DNA from: Entomortierella parvispora
Taxonomy: Eukaryota > Mortierellomycota > Mortierellomycetes > Mortierellales > Mortierellaceae
Direction: 5' to 3'
Assembly (NCBI GenBank): GCA_963573315.1
Contig: OY752151.1
Span: forward strand, 1,178,001 to 1,242,000
Length of the DNA stretch: 64,000 nucleotides
This document shows positions 21,379 through 32,559 of this stretch, one piece after another; the first letter of the stretch is position 1, and each line of letters begins with the position of its first letter. Position numbers and translations under genes: made by a program. Under the pieces are notes generated by a model. It had not been told where the DNA came from. It searched no databases and saw only the letters and a list, made by a program, of their open reading frames with translations.

Positions 21379-22800
21379 AAATCCCCTTTTTTAGGATACG
21401 TGAAGCGTTTTCCGTTTTCGATTCTGCAAGCATTTGAGATGCCCAAACGCGTCTCTGCGCTCTTTTCTTTTCACCCGTTCCGCTCTTCTCTCTCCTCCCT
21501 CCCCTCCCTGCCTTCCTCTCTCCCTCTCTCCCTCTCTCCCTCTCTCTCTCTGCGTGTGTGATTTTTTCGTCCTTTTTGTCAACTGTTCATACTTCTCGAT
21601 TTCCTTTGCAGCTCGAAAAATAAATAAGATGAGGAGTACAGTGCAACTGATATGAAGATACGATTTGTTTTGTTGAAACATGTCGGGGCGTGGTGCGTGG
21701 TGCATGCAATTGGTGATCAAGAAATTTGCACTAGGTGAACCTTGCACTGTGCCCCTGACCAAAGCAACAACCAAAGCAAGCCGTTCCCTTGGCTTTTTCT
21801 CACCCATCTCTCAAATGTCGACTCTTTCCAGACAACTCGGAAGCGAAAGCACAGACCTCCTGGGAGTTTATTATTGTGCTAAACAAGTGTTGTCGTCTTG
21901 GGTGTCGGTAATGTAAGCTGGTCGGTCCGCAGCTGTGGGTCGCGGCGAGATTAACCTGACCACAAAGTCAGAGCCGAACTCAAGGCATGATGTCCTTCTC
22001 AGATTGATCCGAAAGGGATGTAGAACTCGATCTGCATACCGTGCTTGTGTTCGGGCACGGTCCTGAAAACATCGAGTCCAGGATCGAATGAATGGTTCAA
22101 GTCAAAAAACGGAATTTTCTAGCAGCCTAGGCAATTCGAATGCCTCTCAATGTTGCAGCCCTCTGGCCTTCGCTAAATTGATGCTCTCAAGCAACAGACA
22201 ACCAAGAACATCTCGCGTATGACCTTACATGATCAAGGTGGCGGAGTTGAAATGGACAAGGGAACTGAGCTATGGTGGCACTTTGAATAAGCACATCCAA
22301 GACGTGTCTGGCGGGGACGACCAATTCCTGGACACAGGTGTGCTTTTGTAAACAAGCTTATGGCAAAAGATTGTAGGGCATCCCGAGGTATCAGTAGCGC
22401 GGTAGAAGCAGGGCAATTAGGGAGTCATGTCCTGGTGCAGCCAACAGTGTTTCCCCGAGAGAGCAGTCCATCCGCTACAACATTTCCAAAATAAGCTCTA
22501 CCCAGCAGCAGGCAACATGGTGACCCTGGTGATGGTTGGGCTGTGCATGGAAAACAATGAAAAAAACAAAAAACAAAGAAGAAGAACGGCGCGCAAGGTC
22601 AGAACTTCGATTGGTAGACAACATGCTGTTCAACTTTTTCGAGTCGATTTTGGTTTTTTTCGCTCTGAAGTGTTTTCCTCTTCTTCACTTTTCGCTCCAC
22701 TTGCTGCTTCTTTGTCCTCCTCCCTTCGTTTCCCCTCCGTTTTTCCATCCTCACATCTGCTCCGTATCACCTTCTCGTTGTGCGCTCCCCTTTGCCAGCC
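21379..22800. other. Spacer with possible gene remnant
   Basis: 1.4 kb. CT-rich tracts at about 21480-21550. Between about 21999 and 22490 the minus strand shows protein-like open stretches broken by stops (see the separate entry). The right end is the promoter and 5' UTR of the gene at 22801. Confidence -1.
21999..22490 (-). pseudogene. Possible decayed gene fragment
   Basis: On the minus strand, a 3' open segment (about 22117-21999) reads FFDLNHSFDPGLDVF then EHKHGMQIEFYIPFGSI and a stop. It is preceded by an acceptor TAG. About 110 nt upstream is a GTAAGG donor that ends a second open segment containing VQELVVPARHVLDVLIQSA and FPCPFQLRHLDH. Going further upstream in that same frame I see three stop codons (near 22356, 22386 and 22477) separated by plausible coding such as CSLGETLLAAPGHDSLIALL. 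The amino-acid composition is protein-like but I recognise no family, and the plus strand also has open stretches here. Call with low confidence; chance is a real alternative. Confidence -1.
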
Positions 22801-24552
22801 ATGACTACGTATTTTATGATCCTCGAGGTGCCGGGCTTCATTGGATTCATCTGTACTGTGCTGGTTGGTCTGTACGGTGTTGCGCTAAGCTCCCTCTATA
22901 CCTTCTTCGATAATACCAATCTCCACTATCGAGTTGCGGCCTCAGGCGGTCTCTTTGGTAGCATCAAATTACTTTTTCTCGAGGTTTTTACTGTCAGCAA
23001 GGGACCTCGTCGCCGCTGCAGCTGTTGCTATTCCTTCCTCATGCTGCTACTGGTCCTTTTCAGCTCAATGATTCCATTCATTGTCACGTCCGGTATCAAA
23101 ACAAGCATGGGTATAAAATATGAGCAAGGCCCTACTACCTGGAGTACCAATTTCACGTACGATGCTTCAGATACCAACACTCCCTCGTTTTTGCTGCCCA
23201 CCCGGGGGAACTATTCTGAAATCCTGAGCAATTTGTTGAACTCGATCGGCAGCATGCAGTATAATGGGATTGCAAGTGCTGAAGCCGAGTTCAAGGTTTT
23301 GTCGCCAGCCACCAATACGACGATCTGTGGCGTCAATATCAATTATCTTGGTCCATTGCCATGCGACCATCCAACTCCAGGAACCATCTCGCTCACTCGT
23401 CAATTGTACACCTTCGCCAAAAACAGCACCCCAGTCTGTGAACCCACCTCAGATTGCGAATTGATGATAATGAAGACAACGTTAGCGAGCTGGGCAGACT
23501 ACACGACGCTCTTTGAAACTCCATGGACAGTCATGTACAATGACCATGAGGGCAACAGCATTCCTATCGCCAATATCTCGGGAGCACCCGGTACCGCCAA
23601 CTCTTACCAGTCTTATTTTCTGTCCGAGAGACCAACGACGTTGTTGGTGGGCTATCCAGAAAAGAATGGGGTGTCGGTCATGGCGACATTTACCACGGCC
23701 AGTTTCCAGTCATCAGTTGTGGAAGATTTTACATTCACTATGAGAGCAGAGCTGACGATTGGGTCAAGCAATCCTCTGATGGCACCCATCATTGACGCAC
23801 TCAATGCCTCAATCTCTACCTCGCCTCCGATCGGCGCTACCGCCAGTAATAACGTTACGGTGGTCTACAACACGCCCACGGCTCTTTCTGACAACACAAC
23901 CCACATCACCTGTGTCCTCTACGAAGTCAATTTGCCGCAACCGGAACAAACCACCGTGACCGTCCACAGAGTTTCCTGCCGTGAACTCCGTATATCGGTC
24001 ATGCTCAACACGGGAGCACAGCCGAATCCAGCGTACCCTCATTATTCGATGGTGCAGATCTTCAACTCCATGGCGCCAAACCAGATCGACGAGACTCAAC
24101 TCAAATATAGTCAATACCAGGAGGTTGGGAGTTTGTACAGAATGGAGTTTTTGGACCAAGTGGCGTACGACATGGCACAGATCTTGGGCAATATCACGGA
24201 GCGATTGTACCCTTTTGCAGCTCAAAACTCTGCAGTGGTACTAGGATATAACTATGTGGACGGGATTTCGTTCGAGCGCTGGTCACTTGTGTTCATGGCA
24301 ACGTTGGCGGGAATTGTGATGGTGATTTTTACAGTGGACAGGGTCGTGAACGACGAGTACGCAAGGATGGGTGTTGTTGCGCTGATGGAAAGAACTACTA
24401 AGACCGCCAAAACCGAGAGCTTTGTGTACCCACGATGGAGGTTGATTAACGACAGGGGAACGTTCCGCGTGCTGTTGAGAGGACAGAGGGTTGAGGTGAC
24501 TGGCAGCCCAGAGTCCGCGAGACTGAGGGTCGATGGACATTATGAAATGTAA
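22801..24552 (+). CDS. Multi-pass membrane protein with large glycosylated lumenal/extracellular domain, unknown family
   Basis: Single exon, 583 residues from ATG 22801. Hydrophobic segments: about residues 8-35 (GFIGFICTVLVGLYGVAL), about 81-101 (FLMLLLVLFSSMIPFIV) and about 500-520 (LVFMATLAGIVMVIF). Between the last two lies a domain of about 400 residues rich in Asn-X-Ser/Thr sites (NFT, NYS, NTT, NST, NIS, NAS, NVT, NTT, NIT) with a few Cys (CGVN, CDHP, CEPTSDC, CVLYE), which fits an extracytoplasmic domain stabilised by disulphides. The C-terminal tail of about 65 residues is basic and cytosolic-like. I do not recognise the family; surface or vacuolar location is inference. Confidence -1.
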   Translation: MTTYFMILEVPGFIGFICTVLVGLYGVALSSLYTFFDNTNLHYRVAASGGLFGSIKLLFLEVFTVSKGPRRRCSCCYSFLMLLLVLFSSMIPFIVTSGIKTSMGIKYEQGPTTWSTNFTYDASDTNTPSFLLPTRGNYSEILSNLLNSIGSMQYNGIASAEAEFKVLSPATNTTICGVNINYLGPLPCDHPTPGTISLTRQLYTFAKNSTPVCEPTSDCELMIMKTTLASWADYTTLFETPWTVMYNDHEGNSIPIANISGAPGTANSYQSYFLSERPTTLLVGYPEKNGVSVMATFTTASFQSSVVEDFTFTMRAELTIGSSNPLMAPIIDALNASISTSPPIGATASNNVTVVYNTPTALSDNTTHITCVLYEVNLPQPEQTTVTVHRVSCRELRISVMLNTGAQPNPAYPHYSMVQIFNSMAPNQIDETQLKYSQYQEVGSLYRMEFLDQVAYDMAQILGNITERLYPFAAQNSAVVLGYNYVDGISFERWSLVFMATLAGIVMVIFTVDRVVNDEYARMGVVALMERTTKTAKTESFVYPRWRLINDRGTFRVLLRGQRVEVTGSPESARLRVDGHYEM

Positions 24553-25114
24553 GGATGACAATAAAGACTGAATCGTCTGACTTTGTTGACTGTAAACTAG
24601 CATCATTAATGACCCAAAACCAAAAAAACAACATGCCGACAATGTGAAGGCTACTGTTGTCATGCTTTGGTCTTCATGTTTACCCACCCAGGCTATACGG
24701 TGCTTTCTGTTCTCTTTTCTTCATCAGTTGGAGTTTTTTTCTTTTTTTACAATCAGCTTATTATTATTTACACAAGAGAGAATAAATAGTTGCCATTATT
24801 ATTAAGACATTTGCAAGGATTGAAGCGAGAGGCTGTGAGGGGGAGTGAAAGACATCGGGAGGCGATTTTAAATACAGGTCGAAGGAAATGAAAGAGAATG
24901 GGAGGTTTTCCGTCTTCTCTTCTTGCAATGAAATACCCCTTTCTTTTTTTGTGTTTTCTATCTTGTTATTCCTTTCTATTATTGTACAGTACATACACAC
25001 ATTAACGAAACTAGAAGTAAAGAGTCCAAGGAAGGAAAATCATCAGAAAAGGAGAATGTTTTTTTTTCATCACAAAAGAGGAGAAAGGGACAGAGACGCA
25101 ATCTCCATATTTCT
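24553..25114. other. Convergent 3' region
   Basis: 562 bases between two converging genes. AT-rich, with AATAAA signals on the plus strand shortly after the left gene (24559-24564, CAATAAAG) and T-rich runs. No coding signal. Confidence -1.
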
Positions 25115-28100
25115 TTAGAGACTAAAGCTGACGTGAGACAGAGCATTGCCGAGGATAGGCAACAAGTTGCTGAAGATGGCCGCAGGCACTTGGTTCAATG
25201 AGTTCTCCAACCAAGGCATGGGCTGGCCAGCTGAGGTTCTCATGTTGAAGACGAACTGGAAGTTCTGGGCCGGGTCCAACAGCTTGGCAAGGATGGTGAA
25301 GAACTGCAAGAAGTTGAACTTGAGCGAGGCGTTCATGGACAAGGTATTGGCTCCTCCGGACTGAGCGGCGTTGTTCAAATGGATAGGTCCACCCAAATTA
25401 GTGATCTCGATCACGTTGATAGTCGGTCCCTGCTGGACCATGATGTCGACCGAACCCACATCCACACTCATGGGACCATTGTTGGTGAAGGTCGCGGAGA
25501 AGTCCATGCCCAGAGGCACCAAGTGGGGCGTAAGCGAGTCCAGAGGCAAGGTGATATCCCAAAGAGTTACAACAGGAGGAGTGATGGTCAATCCGCTGAG
25601 AGCTGTGAAGGCGCCCAAAGTGATGCCACCGAGAGTGACGTCCTGGAGAGCATTCTTCCACTCGAGGATGTTGGGCAACATGCCAGCAAGAGCCGTTGAA
25701 AAGGCAGGTTCCACAACAGTGATGGATGTACCAAGGGACCAAGGTGAGGCCGCGAGAGACATGCTTGTCGTTTGGATGGCAAGGATGGAAGTGTTCTGGT
25801 AGTATCCCGAGAGACCGACGGTGAAGTCCATCTTCAAAGGTAGATTACCCAAGGGGATACCAGTAACGCCCAACGTGGCCTGGATGCCAGTTGTTGTCAA
25901 GACCGTGTTCATATCCGAGAGATGGAGAGAGTTGTGGACATTCAGATAGGCTTGTGCCTTCTGGAACACATCGTTCAGCTGGATTGTCACCTGCACCTGG
26001 GAGGCAATGTTAAAGGCCTGACTGGCAGAGGCGCCAAACAAAATGTTGCCAGCAACCAAGGAACCAGGGACAGTGCCAACAGTTGAGAACATCAATTGAC
26101 TGACAGGAGTAGAGAGCGAGGAAACAATATTCTTGGCGGCAGGCTGGAAAGGCAGGTCCAAATTGAGTGAGACCTGGCCGTTGGCAAGGGCCAGGTTACT
26201 GATCGTAGGATAGACGAATCCAGCACCTCCGGTAGTGACTTGAAGGCCAATGTAGGGCATTTCAACTGAGATCTTGGAGCCGATGCCACCAATCGAGGCA
26301 CCAACAGCAATCGACAAGTCGTTAGCGCCAGGGGCGCTGATTTCCAGCTGGGTGACGCTGATGGCGGGGGTGCTGGCGGCAGAGGCAGATCCTGACAACA
26401 AGCCACCGACAAGGCTGGTGATCTGCTGAATGTAAGGAGCCAAAGGAAGCGACACCTGGACCTTATCCAAGATATGGAAGGTGCTGGAAGCAGATCCACC
26501 AAATGTGATATTGGAAACGACCAAGTTGGTGCTTGCAGCAGTGCTGTTGTTTAAGACCCCATTGACGATGTTGGCAACCTTGGTCTGAATATCCGCACCG
26601 TTAGCCAAGCTGACGAGAGAGTTGACGCTCAGATCGACCTGGTTGTTACCCGAGGACAAGGTGATTCCAGGAACAGTGATGGTAGCCAAGGGGGTAGTAT
26701 CCAAGAAAGCACTGATGCTGACATACGACAACAAGAGCTGAGCATCAAAACTATAGCCCAACAAAGCAATGGCGATATCAGCCCCGATGTTAGGAGGGTT
26801 CTTCATGTTGATGTCGGCACTCTGAAGTGAAAGGGCGTTCAAGATCGATGTCGAGTTGACGGTTCCAGAGGTGGAAGGAGCCAAAGACAAGATCTTGGAG
26901 ATGGGGATGGGGATCGAAACGTCCTGCAAGATCGTGAAAACGTTGCTCTGGCTGGCACCGAAAGCAATGCCTGAGATTGTGATTGTTCCCTGAGGCGCCT
27001 GACCAGCGACAACAGCGTTGACCAATCCAGCGACCAATGTTTCCGAGGCATCAGTCTCCTGAAGAGTAATATCAACTTGGGTACTAATGGTCAAATCCGA
27101 TCCAGTCGAGCCGAGGACCAGCTTGGGAATCGCGACATTAAGCAAAGGAATGCTATTGATACCAATATCCAATCCGAAGTAACCAACGTTGAGCTTGGCG
27201 GGCAGAGTCAGATTCTTAATATCAACATTGGCATCGATTCCGATAACAGGAGCCTGGTTCAGGTTGATGTTCAGTCCTGAAAGACTAATGCCGTTGAGAA
27301 GCGAGCCTGCACCGCCAAGCAATCCTCCGATCTTGGAGATGTAAGGCGTTACATTGATGGGGATCGTGACTCCTTGGAGGATTGTAAAGAAGTTGGTGGC
27401 CGAGGCACCAAAGACAGCACCTGAGAGAACAACGTCAGTGGTAGGCAAAGTTTGGTTACTGAGAATACCGCCAACCAACCCAGAGATGGCCGAGGACAAC
27501 TGTGGGCTGCTCAACAATGCGACGTTGACGTGAATAGTGAGAGACAAGTCATTGCCACTGGGAGCCAAAGTGAAGGTGGGGATAGCAACACTGGCCAAGG
27601 CAACAGAGCCAAGGGCGATGTTAGCACCAACATAGTTCAGCTCGACCTGAGCAGGGAGTGTGAAGTTCTTGACCAAGACCGAAGCATCGATTCCAATGAC
27701 TTGGGGAGAGTTCAAATCTACAGTCAAGTTGCTGATTGCAATGTTGTTAAGCAGTGAGGATGCGCTAGCAGCTCCACCAGTAGATCCTAGAGTCTTGTTC
27801 AAGATCGAGGTAACATCCAGAGGAATCTTGACGCCCTGCAAGAACGTAAAGATGTCGGTGGGTGAGCCACCGAAGGCAGCATCGGAGATAACAAGCTGGG
27901 TTGAAGGAATGGGCTGACCAGCAAGAACGGTCTGGACCAATCCATTGACCGTCTGGGTCAATGCAGTGCTCTCCTGCAAAGCCAAGTCAATGTGCAGAGA
28001 AATGTCGAGATTGCCGTTGCTAGGGGTCATGTTGAACGAGGGAATTCCGAGTTGGACAAGGGGAACCTGACCAATGGCAATGTTGGCGCCAAGATAGTTC

Positions 28101-31100
28101 AGTTGGATCTGAGCTGGGAGCGTAATATTCTTGATCGAGACCGAGGTATCGATGCCAATAGTCTGGGGAGAGTTCAAGTCCACGACCAACTGACCAACAG
28201 AAACACTGCTTAACAACGAACCCGAACCAGCAAGGAGAGCGGGGATCTTGTTGATATAAGGCGCAACATTGATGGGGACAGTAATGTCGGACAAGATCGT
28301 GAAGACGTTCGAAGGCGAACCACCGAAAGTAATACCAGAGATAACGACGTTGGTGGCAGGTGTGGTCTGGTTGGAAATAACTCCGGTCACCAAGTTAGTG
28401 ATAGCCGTAGTCAGTGCTTCACTGGTCAACAAAGCAACGTCGACATGGGCAGTAATGGTCAAAGCACCATTGCTGGGAGCAAGGGTGAAGCTGGGGACAG
28501 CAATGTTAGCAAGGCCGATAGTGTTGATCGCAACGTTGAGACCAACATAGTTGAGCTTGATCTCTGCAGGGATGGTGATGTTCTTGATCGAGATGGCAGC
28601 ATCGATACCAATAGTCTGAGGTGAATTGAGATCAACCACCAAGGATCCAATGTCCAAACCTGCAAGCAGGTTGCTACCAGAACCGCCGGTCAAGGTGCCG
28701 TTGAGCATGGTGCCGATCTTCTGAAGATATGGAGCTAGGGCAATGTTGATCTTGATTTGAGACAAAATGTAGAAGAGATGGTTGGAATCTCCTCCAAAGA
28801 CGGGGTCGTAGATCGACAAGGCGTTGGGCGGAGCGACCTGGCCAGGGTAGAGGAAAGAGCCAACCAAATTTGCGATCTGGGTGCTGAGATCCGTACTCTG
28901 CTGGACGTTGACAAGTGCCTGGAAGTTGACCGACAAGGTGTTGTTGGCATTCGTGAGCTGCAGGGTAGGGATTGTCACGTTGGCCAAAGGAGTCGTGTCA
29001 AGTCCAAGAGAGACGCCAACGTAGCTGATGCTGATATCGGCGGGTAAGGTCAAGTTCTTGACCTGGACACCGCCCTGGATGTTGATGATCGAAGGACTGT
29101 TCAAGTCAACAACTAAGCCAGACAAGGCGATGTTGTTGAGGTTTAACCCACTGGTGGCTCCCGCAAGCAAGTTATTGACATAGACCTTGGCCTTCGCCAA
29201 AAGCGCAGGGAGGGCGACGGGGAACTGGATCAAAGCGAATGTCTGGATGTTGTCAGAGATTGTGGCACCGACTAAAGGCTTAGAAATGACCAGATTCTGA
29301 ACAGGCGATGCCGTGGTGTTGGAAATGAAGTAGTTGACCAATCCGGCGATGTCAGCCTGGATAGTAGGCGTGTCCTGGATTGTAACGGCAGCCTGGATGG
29401 CCAAGGTCAGTTTGTTGTTGTCGGTGGTGATTGTGATCGAGGGGACATCGATGTGAGCGAGCGACGCATTATCCAAGGCAATATCGACGCCAAAGTAGCC
29501 AATTTTAACAGCGACAGGCAACGAGAAGTTGCTGACCGAGACTGAAGCTCCCAACTGCATGACAGGGGCATTGGTCAGGTCTGCAGAAATGGCACCGATC
29601 TGCAAACTGCTGAGCAAGTTGTCGGCGACCTGAGTGATATTGACGCCCAATTTTCCGATCAAGAGGTTGGCGTTAGCCTGATTCAAGATATCCTTCGAAG
29701 GGATCGAAATGTCGACCTGAGACAGGAGGTCAAAGTAGTCAGAAGGCGAAGCACCGATCCTCAAATTGTGGACAGTCAAGGCCTCGGGCGTGTTTCCGAG
29801 TTGACCTCCAAGGAGTTCACCGAGGAAGGTCGCGACCTTGGTTTGAGCATTGGCGGCGTTATTAAAGTTGAGATCAATCTCGGCCTGAAGGGAGTTGGCA
29901 CCTGGCAACGCAGCAAGGTTATCAACTCCAATGGTAACGATGTCAATGTTATCGAGACCACCACTAATTCCGATATAAGGAACACTTATCGAAATAGGGA
30001 AGGGGTTTGAGAACGCGGCATGAGCACCAACACTGAGTCCGGCATTGGGGGCCGTAGTCAGAGACAAATTGGAAACGGTAAGACCAAGCTGAGATATAGT
30101 GCTGTTCAAGAATCCGGAGGGTAGAGACGGGATGGCTAGGGCGGATTTGTAAGAAAAGCGAATGTTAACGCAATGAACATGATCGTTAGACGAGTAAATA
30201 AGCTAGAGGGCCGAGCTGAAGCACTCTTACCAGTGTTACCAAGGAGTCTTCCCAATGGAAGTTGGACGGAGATGGCCGAAAGAGCATCGATGAGGTCAGT
30301 GGAAGATTCGCCGATGACAATGCCCGAGATACCGATGGTGCTGTTGACAGTCTGGTGGGCAATGACTGCGTTAACTAGCTTGGCGACGTTGCCACTGATT
30401 GCCGAGCCAGTGCCAATAGTAAGAGCAATACCGGCGTTCATGTTAACCGTTCCTCCAGCGTAATTGATTCCAGTGTCCATAGAGATACCAGCCAACTGAG
30501 CGCCGTCCAATTGCAACTGCACTCCAAAGTAGCCAATGTCCGCGACGATAGGAAGACCCAAGAAGACATCCAAGTTGATTCCAGCGGTAACCATGTTATC
30601 AGGCAAAACATCAATATTGGCCTCGTGAATCGTCAACTCAGCCAGAGTACCGACTTTGATATTGACGGTGTTCTGGGCAATAGTCACATTGGTCTCTGAC
30701 ACGATCGATCCCAGCAAGTTGCCAGTGTTGATCGAGCCCGTAATGACACTTGAGATAGGAACTGCAACGCTCACGCCGCTTAAAGTGTTGACTGCATCCG
30801 AAGGTGAGACGCCAATGGCGAGGTTCGAGACGCCAGCAAGGATATCGAGGGATCCAGGGGCACCGGTCATCAGTCCGCTAACCAGCTTAGCAACAGTGGC
30901 CGGAATCTGGAGACTGGGTTCTTTGAAAACAATGCCAATACCAACCGAGACTGCAACCTGACCCTGACCGGATCCGACCAAATCGGCCAAGAACAACTGG
31001 CCGAGAGTGTTCTGGTCCAAGTTAATGTCCAAAGCAAAATACGGGATGTTCAAGTCCAAGAGGAAGGGGAAGGGCAAGACAAGCTTGGGAGAGATCACCA

Positions 31101-32509
31101 GAGTGTGACCAGAAGCAGTAGCAACAGTTAGACCTTGGAGGTACTGCAGCAGGGTCGAGGCACCACCAGCGCCACCGAGCTTGCTGAGATCGTAGGGCAG
31201 GTAAGGCTTGATATAGCTGAGGACCAAATCCTCGATGGCACCAGTTTGGATACCAGTCATGGGCACGTCGACGGTGATCCCACTGAAGAGAGTGTTCAAC
31301 AATTGACCAGTGGCACTGGTGTTGCTTCCAGGGGTACCGAAAGTGAGATTGCCGATGTTGAGCATTTGGAACAATTCACCTGTCGCATGATGAAATGGGA
31401 TCAGTGGGTTAGATTAAAGCAGGTGGCAAAACAAAAATTGAAGTGATTGGCAACCTACCAGCAAGGAAGTCTTGAACAAAAGCACCAACTTGAACAGCGG
31501 CCTGCGGATCGTTGTTGAACTTGAGATCCACCAAGACATCAGCTGACATTGGGCCAGGGGCCAGGTGAATTGCTTCAATACCGACAGTGACGATGCGAGT
31601 GCCGTTAAGACCAACGTCAATCGAGATGTAGGGGATGTCCAAGTCAATGTTCAAGGGGTTGTCCCAAGTAAACCCAACACCGGCAGTCAACGTGGCTCCA
31701 GCAACGGCCTCGACGACGACCTTGTTAACAACAGGCCAGGCAAGAGTGACATTGGGGTTAAGGATGCCACCCAAACCAATAACTGGTGGCGGAGTAGCAG
31801 GAGGAGCTGCAGGGGTCGATGCAGCAGTGGTCAATGGGACAGAGGTCACTACGCCAATCTTGGGTTCTTGAATAGGACCTGATGGTGTCGGCTGAACCGG
31901 AATAGAAATGGGTTGGATACCCAGGCTGTTCCCGGAAATTGTGACATTCTTGATGGTAAGCACAGGTGGAGGGCCAGAGGGAGTGCTTCCTCCGACCAAA
32001 GAAACAACCAAGTTGTTGATCGAGGTCTGGAGAGCCGGAGTCTTGGATCCATCTGCGACATCGATTGTGGCGTTGAAAGCGATAGGCGCAACACCGCTGC
32101 CGATGGTAATGTTCGAAGTCGTGACATTGGCTAGGCTGACATCGTCTAACCAAATGCTGAGACCGACCTCACCCAATGGCATGGTCATGGGACCGAACGG
32201 GTTTGAGAGTGAAGCGTTGGCGTGAACAGTGACTCGAGTGGGGGACTGGATATTGACACCGATGTTTGTAACATTCACAAGACCGGGCGTCAAGTACTTG
32301 CCAATGGCACTAGTAGGCTTTGGCACCATGCTGGACAAGCCTCCAAGAATGATGGACCCAGGAGAACCTAGAGCATCTCCAAGGGTCACCACTGCGGCAG
32401 CATTGGCTGAGGGCATGAAGGTGGAACCTAACAGAGCCAGACCCGCAATTCCTGCCGTTGCTAGAAGGGACCTCATGGAGAACCCCCTGTTGGCGGAAGG
32501 GGAGGACAT
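25115..32509 (-). CDS. Giant secreted tandem-repeat protein, DUF3712-like
   Basis: Three minus-strand exons: 32509-31459, 31379-30231 and 30135-25115, giving 2,406 residues. Both introns (79 and 95 nt) are phase 1. The first about 38 residues are a signal peptide (SLLATAGIAGLALLGSTFM...SANAAA). The remainder is a chain of about 13 units of about 160 residues. Each has an [IF]GxSxSxxF-type turn, a DLNSPxxIGID strand and an (I/L)TLPAxIxLNYVGxNIAI strand, with alternating hydrophobic beta pattern, resembling DUF3712/LEA2-like beta-sandwich domains. I found no cysteine in the whole translation, no transmembrane segment and no GPI-type tail, so a soluble extended secreted or wall-associated rod is likely. 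Exon 1 carries a Pro-rich linker. Function unknown. The family call is by resemblance and would need a profile search. Confidence -1.
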
Positions 32510-32551
32510 TGAAGAGAGGTTTTTGAATCGACTCCTTTTCTCGTTCCTAGA

Positions 32552-32559
32552 TATATATA
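32552..32559 (-). promoter_or_regulatory. TATA-like element of the giant secreted protein gene
   Basis: ATATATAT-type element about 45 bases before the ATG at 32509 on the minus strand. The distance is short for a fungal TATA box, so the true start may be an internal Met (the in-frame ATG before RSLLATAG). Confidence -1.
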
